Origin: Maribacter cobaltidurans
Lineage (GTDB): Bacteria; Bacteroidota; Bacteroidia; Flavobacteriales; Flavobacteriaceae
DNA: 64,000 nucleotides
Assembly: GCF_002269385.1 (NCBI RefSeq)
Contig: NZ_CP022957.1
Span: forward strand, 4,083,001 to 4,147,000
Direction of reading: 5' to 3'
Shown here piece by piece: positions 27,000 through 34,898 of this stretch. The notes beneath the pieces were generated by a model that was given only the letters and a program-made list of their open reading frames with translations, was not told where the DNA came from and ran no database searches. Each line of letters starts with the position of its first letter. Within the stretch, counting starts at the first letter, position 1. Both the position numbers and the translations under genes were made by a program.

Positions 27000-27764
27000 A
27001 TGGAAAATGAACTGACGCTCAAAAGATTTATTGATATCCGCAGGGAACTAGGATACACCCAAGCTGAATTTGCCGAGCTTTTAGGCATTAAAAATACGAC
27101 TGCTGATATTGAAAGGGGAAGGACCAAACTATCCGGAAAAGTGGTCTCGGAGCTTCTGAAACAGTTTAAGATTAACCCCTTGTGGTTGTTTGGGGAAAGC
27201 GACAACCAATATTTAGAAACTTCCCAAGTAAGTGTGATTCCCAAAGTGGTTACTGTAGATAGCGCCGACCGTGACAATATGGTTTTAGTTAATGCAAAGG
27301 CCGCCGCCGGATATCCCCAAAACATTTCAGATACGAGTTGGTACCAACAGCTACCAGCGTTTGATTTGCCAATACCAGAATTTAGGAACGCTACATATCG
27401 TGGCTTTCAAGTGGAAGGAGATAGTATGCTTCCCAATCTTAGACCTGGCGAGTGGGTTTTGGCCAGGGCCATAGAACATATTGACCATGTGAGTGCCAAC
27501 AAAATGTACGTGGTGGTATTACAGGATTCGGTCATGGTCAAAAAAATTGAAAAAAGACCAAATTCCAACAATATTACCTTGGTTTCCTTGAACGAAACAT
27601 ATCCACCATACGAAATAAAACCCTTTTTGATTCAGGAGATATGGGAAGTAAGTAGTAAGATTACCTTCAATGTAGATGCAACCACTGATAGTGGCCTTTT
27701 ACGACAGTTACAGGAATCCATGCAAGAGCTCAAAAGTCAATTGCAACACGTTAAGAAAGTATAG
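27000..27764 (+). CDS. LexA-like repressor: XRE helix-turn-helix plus S24 peptidase domain
   Basis: 254 residues from ATG 27000; a TTG at 26994 lies in the -7 box and is rejected. The N-terminal XRE-type HTH (LKRFIDIRRELGYTQAEFAELLGIKNTTADIERGR) is followed by a linker and an S24 domain. The expected self-cleavage bond is Ala103-Gly104 in KAAAGYP, the catalytic Ser is Ser142 in EGDSM and the Lys is Lys181 in VMVKKIEK. All parts of a damage-cleavable CI/LexA-type repressor are present. The C-terminus ends in a short coiled coil (LLRQLQESMQELKSQLQHV). The start codon lies 3 bp after the -7 box, so the mRNA may be leaderless. It probably represses itself and the divergent radical SAM operon. Confidence 0.9.
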   Translation: MENELTLKRFIDIRRELGYTQAEFAELLGIKNTTADIERGRTKLSGKVVSELLKQFKINPLWLFGESDNQYLETSQVSVIPKVVTVDSADRDNMVLVNAKAAAGYPQNISDTSWYQQLPAFDLPIPEFRNATYRGFQVEGDSMLPNLRPGEWVLARAIEHIDHVSANKMYVVVLQDSVMVKKIEKRPNSNNITLVSLNETYPPYEIKPFLIQEIWEVSSKITFNVDATTDSGLLRQLQESMQELKSQLQHVKKV

Positions 27765-27767
27765 GTG

Positions 27768-28196
27768 CTAATCCAATTTTTTAATGTAAAGTCCGCTGTT
27801 CTTTAAAGTAAAGCCTAAACTTTTATAGAGACTGATGGCGGCAGTTCGATGATGACCGCTGAAAAGGAGCACATCATCAAGCTTTCTTTTTTTAGCTTGT
27901 TGAAGTAATACTTCCATGAGTTTTCTTCCGATTCCCTGTCCTCTGTAATTTTCTGATACAATAACATCCTCTATCATTCCTTTGTGCCCCGAAACTACTT
28001 TGTAATTGACCATCATCGCGATACCAACAAGTTTGTCGTCATCAAAACAGGCGGCTATATCAATATATTCTTCGTCATATAATATTTCTTCCAAGGAAAG
28101 CTGTTTCAGTTCGGAATTAAGCTGCAGGTATAACTTGGATAGTTGTTCCTGTAAATCCTGGGTTAAATCCTTTTCAGCTAAAAGTTTAATTTCCAT
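27768..28196 (-). CDS. GNAT family N-acetyltransferase
   Basis: 142 residues from ATG 28196. A longer frame from 28289 exists, but its extra 31 codons run through a period-6 repeat array (28236-28259) and overlap the upstream gene, so I reject it. The acetyl-CoA binding motif A is IEDVIVSENYRGQGIGRKLMEVLLQQAKKR, followed by LLFSGHHRTAAISLYKSLGF (motif B). A typical single-domain GNAT; the substrate is unknown. It converges on the repressor gene with a 3-bp gap and is not obviously related to it. Confidence 0.87.
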   Translation of the reverse strand: MEIKLLAEKDLTQDLQEQLSKLYLQLNSELKQLSLEEILYDEEYIDIAACFDDDKLVGIAMMVNYKVVSGHKGMIEDVIVSENYRGQGIGRKLMEVLLQQAKKRKLDDVLLFSGHHRTAAISLYKSLGFTLKNSGLYIKKLD

Positions 28197-28235
28197 TGTT
28201 TTGGCAGTTGGAATTTTTAATTTGTTTATTAGGAT

Positions 28236-28259
28236 TTGTACTTGAATTTGTGTTTGATT
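28236..28259 (+). repeat. Period-6 TTG array, short copy
   Basis: Four units begin with TTG exactly every 6 bp (28236, 28242, 28248, 28254): TTGTAC, TTGAAT, TTGTGT, TTGATT. The order and most bases match the longer array at 29044-29076. It lies between the GNAT gene and the stop of the upstream gene. Confidence 0.7.
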
Positions 28260-28266
28260 TTTTAGA

Positions 28267-28974
28267 CTATCGATTATACCCTCTAACATCGCCCATGGAA
28301 ATTTCTAAAGGTCCCATGACATGGGTCTTGGGCAGAAATGCGCCACTATCGGTAACCAGCCAATCGTCCCAAGTAGCTTCAACACCCCCTATAGGTATAA
28401 TTTTCACCCACATTTTAAAACTTTTAGGGAATCCACTAGGTTGTAAAATCCATAAATAGGAATCCCCCGGAGTAGTGCCACCACTGTTGAAGGTAACCAA
28501 CAAACCTTCCGAACCATCTTCTAAAGCGACCACTTCCCGCCGCGTTCCAGGGTCAAAAACCTTGTACGGTGCCACCAACCAAAAGGAATCATTGTTGAAC
28601 ATGGAAACGGCATCTTCTATGACATCCTCGTTCTCTTTGGCATTTAGTCGTTCTCCGTTTCTATATCCTATACTGGATTCTGTAGCAATGAGGTCCAAAT
28701 TGACTCTGTAATCGTCCCATTGGACCTCCACCTTTTTATTATTCCTGTCCCACTTATATAAATGGGAGCCATCCCTAAAAGACCATTCAATGAATCGGGT
28801 GTTTTTATATTGATCATAGTTTAAGGAGTTCAACATTTTTTGGGCCAGGGCATCCGCCTCCGGTCCCGACCTGCCTTCTGGCAAGGGTTCGTTGTATAAG
28901 GCATAGATTGTTCCAAAGGCGATTACGATTACTAAAACAATAATACCTAGGATTCGTAATAATTTTTTAAGCAT
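28267..28974 (-). CDS. Hypothetical membrane-anchored protein
   Basis: 235 residues with one N-terminal membrane anchor (LLRILGIIVLVIVIAFGTIYALY) and a beta-rich periplasmic domain: WSFRDGSHLYKWDRNNKKVEVQWDDYRVNLDLIA, SFWLVAPYKVFDPGTRREVV, YLWILQPSGFPKSFKMWVKIIPIGGVEATWDDW. The pattern (a cup of antiparallel strands carrying W/Y residues) recalls LolA/LolB-like lipoprotein-carrier folds, but I do not recognise the family. It sits between gamma-glutamyltransferase and GNAT genes, separated from both by repeat arrays. Confidence 0.7.
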   Translation of the reverse strand: MLKKLLRILGIIVLVIVIAFGTIYALYNEPLPEGRSGPEADALAQKMLNSLNYDQYKNTRFIEWSFRDGSHLYKWDRNNKKVEVQWDDYRVNLDLIATESSIGYRNGERLNAKENEDVIEDAVSMFNNDSFWLVAPYKVFDPGTRREVVALEDGSEGLLVTFNSGGTTPGDSYLWILQPSGFPKSFKMWVKIIPIGGVEATWDDWLVTDSGAFLPKTHVMGPLEISMGDVRGYNR

Positions 28975-28985
28975 ATTTTTTACTA

Positions 28986-29086
28986 TTTGCTGTTCGCTAT
29001 TGGTTGCCGATTGTTGGTTATAGGAAAATTAAAACTTTTCATTTTGAGCTTGTACTTGTACTTGAATTTGAGTTTGACACTTGAAT
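28986..29086 (+). repeat. Period-7 and period-6 short repeat arrays between two genes
   Basis: From 28986 to 29020 the sequence falls into five 7-bp units (TTTGCTG, TTCGCTA, TTGGTTG, CCGATTG, TTGGTTA). From 29044 to 29079 TTG recurs every 6 bp (29044, 29050, 29056, 29062, 29068, 29074), then once more at 29081. The second array ends immediately before the stop codon of the gamma-glutamyltransferase gene. Neither array codes for protein here. Confidence 0.7.
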
Positions 29087-30772
29087 TTAATATCCAACTG
29101 CGGCATCGTCACCTCGCTTATCGGCACCACCTTCCAGTTTTCCATCGGGTAAAACCCGAATGGCATCCACTTTTCCTATTATAGGAGTTCTTTCTTCGTT
29201 AATGATATATCCTTTGGATTTCATTTCTTCCTTAAGGGTATCCGGAAATCCTTCCGGTTCAAAAATGACCATGTCCGGCAACCATTGATGATGAAAACGT
29301 GGAGCGTTAACCGCTTCCTGCATGCTCATATCAAACTCATAGGCGTTCAAAATGGTTTGGGCCACTGCTGTTATTATGGTAGAACCACCCGGAGTACCTA
29401 CTACCATCCAAAGTTTACCATCCTTTTCCACTATGGTAGGAGTCATACTACTCAACATTCGTTTTTCGGGTGCAATACTATTGGCTTCCGCACCTATTAA
29501 ACCAAACATATTGGGAACGCCAGGCTTTGCACTAAAATCATCCATTTCATTATTGAGAAAAAATCCCAGTTCGTCAGAATATAGCTTGGAACCATAGGCT
29601 CCGTTCAAGGTTGTGGTGACCGAGACGGCATTGCCTTCGGCATCAACGATAGAGTAGTGGGTGGTCTCCATACTTTCTACAATCTCTACATTACCACGTT
29701 CTACATCCGAGGATTTAGTGGCCTTTTCAAAAGAAAAGTTCTTCATGCGTTCCTCCAAGTAAGCATTGGATAACAGTACATCCAAAGGTATATCCACAAA
29801 ATCAGGGTCTCCAAGATAATAGTTACGGTCCGCATACGCTCTACGTGCAGCTTCGGTAAACAATTGAACGGTCTTAGCAGAATTATGTCCAAAATCGGCA
29901 ACATCATAGGGTTCTATCATCTTGAATATTTGATTGATTGTCACTCCCCCGCTACTTGGAGGACTCATGGATATGATTCGTAGATCTTTATAATTGAATA
30001 TAATAGGTTGCCTCCATACCGCTTGGTACTTTTCTAAATCCTCTTCGGTAATAAATCCTCCATGTTCCTGAATGAAGGCCGCCAATTTTTGAGCGGTTTC
30101 CCCTTTGTAGAATCCGTCGCGTCCCTGCTCAGCAATCTTTCGCATCGTATTGGCCAAAGCAGGATATTTGATAATATCTCCTTCCTTGTAAACTGTTGCA
30201 AATTTTGTGCTATCGCCATTAACTTCTATAAACTTGTCCCGTTGGCTAGCTAATCTTCTTTCTTGGTTGGCGGTAACGGGAACCCCTTTTTCGGCCAGTG
30301 CGATTACGGGTTCAAATATTTCTTCCAAGGGAAGGGAACCAAATTTTTTATGAACCTCTATAATACCCGCAACGGTACCCGGTACACCGACAGCAGTGGC
30401 GCCCACGGTACTCATATTGGGAATTACATTGCCAAGAGAATCCAAATACATATCCTTGTGTCCTGCTAAGGGGGCTTTTTCCCTATAGTCCAAACCACCA
30501 ACGTCTCCATCTGCCTTTCGGTAAACCATAAATCCACCACCCCCAAGATTTCCAGCAAAGGGATACGCTACTACTAGGGCCATTTCCGTCGCTACCATAG
30601 CGTCAAAGGCATTGCCCCCCTTTTTCATGATTTCCACACCAATTTTGGAGGCCTCCTCACGAGCTGAGACCACCATGGCCTTATCGGTAACTAAACCAGT
30701 TGGATCGGAAGCTGACTTTCTGCAATTTGTTAATACTAATAAGCCAAGAAAAAGAAAGGAAAGTTTTTTCAT
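29087..30772 (-). CDS. ggt: Gamma-glutamyltransferase, lipoprotein
   Basis: 561 residues with a lipoprotein signal (FLFLGLLVLTNC). The precursor has the large-subunit part (AREEASKIGVEIMKKGGNAFDAMVATE, GNLGGGGFMVYR, LDYREKAP, GVPGTVAGIIEVHKKFG) and the self-processing site TTHYSIVD with nucleophile Thr370. The small subunit carries NNEMDDF, SSMTPTIV and VGTPGGSTIITAV (oxyanion/substrate loop). It cleaves gamma-glutamyl bonds such as in glutathione in the envelope. It follows the acyl-carrier-protein phosphodiesterase gene by 21 bp. Confidence 0.95.
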   Translation of the reverse strand: MKKLSFLFLGLLVLTNCRKSASDPTGLVTDKAMVVSAREEASKIGVEIMKKGGNAFDAMVATEMALVVAYPFAGNLGGGGFMVYRKADGDVGGLDYREKAPLAGHKDMYLDSLGNVIPNMSTVGATAVGVPGTVAGIIEVHKKFGSLPLEEIFEPVIALAEKGVPVTANQERRLASQRDKFIEVNGDSTKFATVYKEGDIIKYPALANTMRKIAEQGRDGFYKGETAQKLAAFIQEHGGFITEEDLEKYQAVWRQPIIFNYKDLRIISMSPPSSGGVTINQIFKMIEPYDVADFGHNSAKTVQLFTEAARRAYADRNYYLGDPDFVDIPLDVLLSNAYLEERMKNFSFEKATKSSDVERGNVEIVESMETTHYSIVDAEGNAVSVTTTLNGAYGSKLYSDELGFFLNNEMDDFSAKPGVPNMFGLIGAEANSIAPEKRMLSSMTPTIVEKDGKLWMVVGTPGGSTIITAVAQTILNAYEFDMSMQEAVNAPRFHHQWLPDMVIFEPEGFPDTLKEEMKSKGYIINEERTPIIGKVDAIRVLPDGKLEGGADKRGDDAAVGY

Positions 30773-30793
30773 TTAAAGTTCTATTAGGTTGAT

Positions 30794-31387
30794 TTAAATT
30801 GGTTTTAAAGAATTGTATTTGTGTTTGGAAAAGATAACCAATTCTTCAAAAAACAGGGTAAACTCTTTTTCAAAATCGTCATAATATTCCTCCAGGTCCA
30901 AAATGGCAAAATTCATTTTTGACCTGTTGCGGGTTCTACGGTTCATTCCATTTAGAACTCTTGCGATTCCATCCATTTTAGAATAATTCAACAACCAATT
31001 ATCGGAAATCATGTAAGGCATCATATGTTTGGTGCCGTCTGGCAGATAATCATAATATTCTTCCAACAAGTCATAAAATTCGTCCACAAAGTGTTCCAAA
31101 GGAATATTGGAGTATTCCTTCCAATTTTTGGCTAAAAAATGGTCATAAAAAATATCTACGATTACCCTACTATAGTGGCCGTAGTTCTTATGAAGGCGCT
31201 TACTGCTCAGTTTGGGAATTTTATGCGTGTCCGTAAAGGTATCTATGGAGCGGTGCAATTGAATGCCCTGTTGAATTCTGTATGGTAAGTGCCGAAACTT
31301 GTTTCCCCGGATACTGTCCGCAATAAAATTACCAATGGTAATTTCCTTATCATTAAAGGAAAGATAAATATGGGCCAAGAAGTTCAT
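30794..31387 (-). CDS. Acyl carrier protein phosphodiesterase (AcpH/DUF479 family)
   Basis: 197 residues. The start MNFLAHIYLSF and the motifs IGNFIADSIRGNKFRHLPYRIQQGIQLHRSIDTFTDTH and YGHYSRVIVDIFYDHFLAKNW define the AcpH family, an HD-domain-like metal-dependent fold that removes 4'-phosphopantetheine from ACP in E. coli. It is cytoplasmic. Family assignment is firm; the activity in Bacteroidota is inferred. It is divergent from glmM. Confidence 0.88.
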   Translation of the reverse strand: MNFLAHIYLSFNDKEITIGNFIADSIRGNKFRHLPYRIQQGIQLHRSIDTFTDTHKIPKLSSKRLHKNYGHYSRVIVDIFYDHFLAKNWKEYSNIPLEHFVDEFYDLLEEYYDYLPDGTKHMMPYMISDNWLLNYSKMDGIARVLNGMNRRTRNRSKMNFAILDLEEYYDDFEKEFTLFFEELVIFSKHKYNSLKPI

Positions 31388-31454
31388 TCAGCTAATATTT
31401 TTCTATAAAAGTCGAATTTACGAATTGGTAAACTTTCAAATAACCTTAGAGCTT

Positions 31455-31462
31455 TATATTTG
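31455..31462 (+). promoter_or_regulatory. -7 box of glmM
   Basis: TATATTTG, a perfect TAnnTTTG, 20 bp before ATG 31482. It lies downstream of the earlier in-frame start at 31425 and so rules that start out. Confidence 0.65.
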
Positions 31463-31481
31463 CAAAAACTTAATTCAAATA

Positions 31482-32870
31482 ATGACACTAATAAAATCAA
31501 TTTCAGGAATACGAGGAACAATTGGAGGCAAGCCGGGCGATAACTTAACACCTATAGACGCGGTTAAATTTGCAGCTTCTTATGGTATTTGGCTTAAGGA
31601 TTATTCCAAAAAGGACAAATTAAAAGTGGTGATTGGCCGAGATGCCCGACTTTCTGGTGAAATGATCCAAAATCTTGTTGTTTCTACCCTTGTAGGACTT
31701 GGAATCGATGTCATAGATTTGGATTTGTCCACCACCCCTACCGTAGAAATAGCCGTTCCTTTGGAAAAGGCGGATGGGGGAATCATACTTACCGCTAGTC
31801 ATAACCCAAAACAATGGAACGCCCTAAAGTTGTTGAACGAGCGAGGAGAATTTTTGGACGCAGCCCAAGGTGCTAAAATTTTGGAAATAGCAGAAAAGGA
31901 GGATTTTGATTTTTCCGAAGTGGACGAATTGGGCGAAATTATTAAAAATGATAGTTATATCGATATACATATCGATGAAGTTCTAAACCTATCCCTGGTG
32001 GATGCAGATGTCATCAAAAAAGCAAAATTCAAGGTTGTTGTAGATGGGGTCAATTCTACAGGGGGAGTTGCTATTCCAAAGCTTTTAAAGGAACTGGGAG
32101 TAAAGGTCGTAAAATTGTATTGTGAGCCTACGGGCCACTTTCCCCATAACCCGGAGCCTTTAAAGGAACACCTGGGAGATATATGCAAATTGGTCGTTGA
32201 AGAAAAGGCCGATTTTGGTATCGTGGTAGACCCTGATGTTGACCGATTGGCCTTTATTAGCAATGATGGTGAAATGTTCGGTGAAGAATATACTTTGGTA
32301 GCCTGTGCGGATTATGTTCTTGGTAAAACAAAAGGAGATACGGTTTCCAACCTATCTTCATCCAGGGCATTAAGGGATATTACCCAAAAACATGGAGGAA
32401 CATACGAGGCCGCGGCGGTTGGAGAAGTCAATGTGGTGACCAAAATGAAGGCGAATAATGCGATTATTGGTGGAGAAGGAAATGGAGGTATCATTTATCC
32501 CGAAAGCCATTATGGACGCGATGCCTTGGTAGGTACGGCTTTATTTCTGATGTTGATGTCTGAAAAAGGGGGAACAGTGGCCGAACTTAGGGCCAGCTAC
32601 CCAAGTTATTTTATGAGCAAAAAGAAAATTGAACTTACTCCAGGGCTTGATGTTGACGGAATATTAAGTGCGATGGCCGACAAATATAAAGATGAAGAAA
32701 TTTCCACCATTGATGGGGTAAAAATTGATTTTGCGGATAACTGGGTGCATTTGAGAAAATCGAATACGGAGCCCATCATCAGAATTTATACCGAAGCGAA
32801 AAGTCAGACCGAAGCGGATTCACTGGCAGACCGAATTATTAGTGAAATAAAGGAAGTGGCAGGAATCTAA
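31482..32870 (+). CDS. glmM: Phosphoglucosamine mutase (alpha-phosphohexomutase)
   Basis: 462 residues from ATG 31482. The start SISGIRGTIGG, the phospho-serine loop GIILTASHNPKQWNALK (Ser106), the metal loop DPDVDRLAF (Asp250, Asp252, Asp254), the sugar loop GEGNGGIIYPESHYGRD and the phosphate-binding loop RKSNTEPIIRIYTEA are all present. The enzyme interconverts glucosamine-6- and -1-phosphate for peptidoglycan and lipid A. The sequence type is the phosphohexomutase version usual in Bacteroidota, so specificity for other hexoses cannot be excluded. It overlaps the convergent gene by 4 bp. Confidence 0.9.
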   Translation: MTLIKSISGIRGTIGGKPGDNLTPIDAVKFAASYGIWLKDYSKKDKLKVVIGRDARLSGEMIQNLVVSTLVGLGIDVIDLDLSTTPTVEIAVPLEKADGGIILTASHNPKQWNALKLLNERGEFLDAAQGAKILEIAEKEDFDFSEVDELGEIIKNDSYIDIHIDEVLNLSLVDADVIKKAKFKVVVDGVNSTGGVAIPKLLKELGVKVVKLYCEPTGHFPHNPEPLKEHLGDICKLVVEEKADFGIVVDPDVDRLAFISNDGEMFGEEYTLVACADYVLGKTKGDTVSNLSSSRALRDITQKHGGTYEAAAVGEVNVVTKMKANNAIIGGEGNGGIIYPESHYGRDALVGTALFLMLMSEKGGTVAELRASYPSYFMSKKKIELTPGLDVDGILSAMADKYKDEEISTIDGVKIDFADNWVHLRKSNTEPIIRIYTEAKSQTEADSLADRIISEIKEVAGI

Positions 32871-33853
32871 GTCTTTCCTGTTAAATATTCAGATCTTACA
32901 ATTTTAAATGTTTTATGTTCCCCTGTATGGCTCCATCCAGGGGGCATAAAAATATAGGCGAGCTTATTTTTAATTCCTGGGGCCTTCACTATATCCCTGC
33001 CTAAAGCTATAAATTCACCAAAATATACATCCATAAAATTACCGGAATTTACCTTCCGGGTAATGCCATATTCTGGTTTGGTATCGGGTTGTTCTTCTTG
33101 GTAGGTTCCAAAAACCCGATCCCAGATATTCAACAAATTACAAAAATTTGTATCCATATACAGCGGATTTCGGGCATGATGAACCCGATGATGGGAAGGC
33201 GTCAGCATAATTTTGTTCAAAAATCCGAATCGGGCATCTTTAATCATGTTTTCGCCCACATGTATGAAAGCGCCATAGGTACCATCTATGAACATGATCA
33301 AAAATAACATAGCGGGTTCCACTCCTAATAGTAAACACACGGTCGTACGTATAACATCGGCATAAGGTGCTTCAAGGAAAAAATGTGCATACGTGACCGA
33401 TAGGTTCATGTCCTCCGGGGTATGGTGGGTAGCGTGTAAACACCAAAACAATCGAACCTTATGTCCAAGATAATGATAAATAAAATGTCCGAACTCCCAT
33501 ACGATATAGGCATATATAAACCAATACCACGTTGGGCCAGTTTTAATCAAGGCATAGGGCTCAAACCAACCGATACAAAGGGTTACCATTGCGATTGCGA
33601 TAAACCTACCGACGAATCGGTTAAAAACATATATTAGAAAATTGACCTTGTAAACCTTGGTCTGTGGCTTTTTATAAACAAGTCCTAAAATGAACTCCAA
33701 TAATACCAATAATGGTATAATTGGGAAAATCAGGCTTTGTACACCCTCAAAAGTTCTAAAGGAACTATAATCACCCGATTTAATGATTTCCCAAGCTTGG
33801 GAAATTCCCAAAAAACCAATGATTTCGTTGTAAATCGTTTCAAAAAATTCCAT
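32867..33853 (-). CDS. Sterol desaturase / fatty acid hydroxylase family membrane protein
   Basis: 328 residues with several membrane helices and the di-iron histidine cluster: WEFGHFIYHYLGHKVRLFWCLHATHHTPEDMN (HxxxH and HxxHH), a further His in FIHVGEN, and SHHRVHHARN. These bind a diiron centre that hydroxylates or desaturates lipids. In Bacteroidota such enzymes act on fatty acids, hydroxy-lipids, ornithine/glycine lipids or carotenoids; the substrate here is unknown. Monocistronic. Confidence 0.9.
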   Translation of the reverse strand: MEFFETIYNEIIGFLGISQAWEIIKSGDYSSFRTFEGVQSLIFPIIPLLVLLEFILGLVYKKPQTKVYKVNFLIYVFNRFVGRFIAIAMVTLCIGWFEPYALIKTGPTWYWFIYAYIVWEFGHFIYHYLGHKVRLFWCLHATHHTPEDMNLSVTYAHFFLEAPYADVIRTTVCLLLGVEPAMLFLIMFIDGTYGAFIHVGENMIKDARFGFLNKIMLTPSHHRVHHARNPLYMDTNFCNLLNIWDRVFGTYQEEQPDTKPEYGITRKVNSGNFMDVYFGEFIALGRDIVKAPGIKNKLAYIFMPPGWSHTGEHKTFKIVRSEYLTGKT

Positions 33854-33944
33854 ACCTTAAAATTCTGTTGCTCAAAATACCCTTTAAATATAAGATTTTA
33901 ACAGAATAATTCGTCAGTAGGTAGCACTTTAAAAGAGGGTTTAA

Positions 33945-34841
33945 CTAAGTCACCTTGGCAAAGTGAGCTGGGGTTTTATCCCTGTGTTTCCACCTCTTAT
34001 GTGTCCATAAGTAGTGCTCGGGTCTTTCTTTTATCTGTTGTTCCGTCAACCTTAGAAAGGTTTCGGTGATTTCATTTTCTTCGGTATCTTTCCCATTCTC
34101 GGTAATGGGGATGAATTCCGCTTGGTAGTAGCCCCGTTTCACCTTACTGACCTTCAGAAAAACAACGGCCAAACCTAATTTTCGCGCCATGGTTTCCGCT
34201 CCGTTGAAAATAGGGACCTTTACACCCATAAATTCCGACCAATATTGTGCCCTATGGGCCTGAGGGGATTGATCACTGACCATACCGAAAATACCAATGA
34301 CCCCATCTCGTTTATCCCTAACTACCGTTTTAACCGTTTGTTGTTGGGTGATTAAAGTAGTATTCCATCGTTCCCTCACCTTTTTAATGAACCGATCAAA
34401 ATATTTATTACCTATTTTTTGATAAACGGCGTAACCCTTGGCTTGTACATAATTATTCATGCTCACGGTCCATTCCCAATTGGCATAATGTGAGCAAACC
34501 ACCAAAATACTACGTTTTTTTTCAAGATTATTGATCACTTCAATATTGAGTACATTGTATTTTTTTTTAATCTGGTCTTTGGTCAAATTCATGGTCTTTA
34601 CCATTTCGAGGAACATATCACACATGTGTTTATAGAATTTGCGTTCTATGCGATGAATCTCATCCTGGCCTTTCTCCGGAAACACAAGATTCAGGTTTTC
34701 CTGAACCACCTTTCTTCGGTATCCGATTACTTTATAGACCAAAAAAAACACGAAATCGGAAAAGCCATAAAATATCCGATGGGGTAGAATGGAAATTAGC
34801 CATAAAAATGGATAGACTAAAATAAAAACCAGCAGTTGCAT
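33945..34841 (-). CDS. Lipid A biosynthesis acyltransferase family (LpxL/HtrB-like)
   Basis: 298 residues from ATG 34841. A TTG at 34883 would extend it by 14 residues but lies upstream of the -7 box and is rejected. An N-terminal membrane anchor (MQLLVFILVYPFLWLISIL) is followed by the acyltransferase core: the conserved HX4-E/D-type motif is SHYANWEW, then DKRDGVIGIFGMVSDQSPQAHR, VPIFNGAETMARKLGLAVVFLKV and PEHYLWTHKRWKHR. Members add secondary acyl chains to lipid A precursors at the inner membrane. In Bacteroidota some relatives make ornithine- or amino-lipids, which remains possible. Confidence 0.9.
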   Translation of the reverse strand: MQLLVFILVYPFLWLISILPHRIFYGFSDFVFFLVYKVIGYRRKVVQENLNLVFPEKGQDEIHRIERKFYKHMCDMFLEMVKTMNLTKDQIKKKYNVLNIEVINNLEKKRSILVVCSHYANWEWTVSMNNYVQAKGYAVYQKIGNKYFDRFIKKVRERWNTTLITQQQTVKTVVRDKRDGVIGIFGMVSDQSPQAHRAQYWSEFMGVKVPIFNGAETMARKLGLAVVFLKVSKVKRGYYQAEFIPITENGKDTEENEITETFLRLTEQQIKERPEHYLWTHKRWKHRDKTPAHFAKVT

Positions 34842-34858
34842 ACCTTCTAATATAAGGG

Positions 34859-34876
34859 CAAATATAGCTATATTTG
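34859..34876. promoter_or_regulatory. Palindromic back-to-back -7 boxes of two divergent genes
   Basis: CAAATATAGCTATATTTG is a perfect 18-bp palindrome. Its right half holds TATATTTG (34869-34876) for the rhomboid gene, and its left half the same box on the reverse strand (34866-34859) for the acyltransferase gene. The boxes are separated by only 2 bp (GC). Confidence 0.7.
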
Positions 34877-34898
34877 AGGCCAATAATTATGGAACTGT

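Noticed and set aside
24855..27764. The repressor and radical SAM genes as remnant of a prophage
   Set aside because: No integrase, structural phage gene, attachment repeat or shift in base composition; neighbours are ordinary chromosomal genes.
31425..31481. Upstream extension of glmM from ATG 31425
   Set aside because: The -7 box TATATTTG at 31455-31462 lies inside it, and the homologous protein begins at the ATG at 31482.
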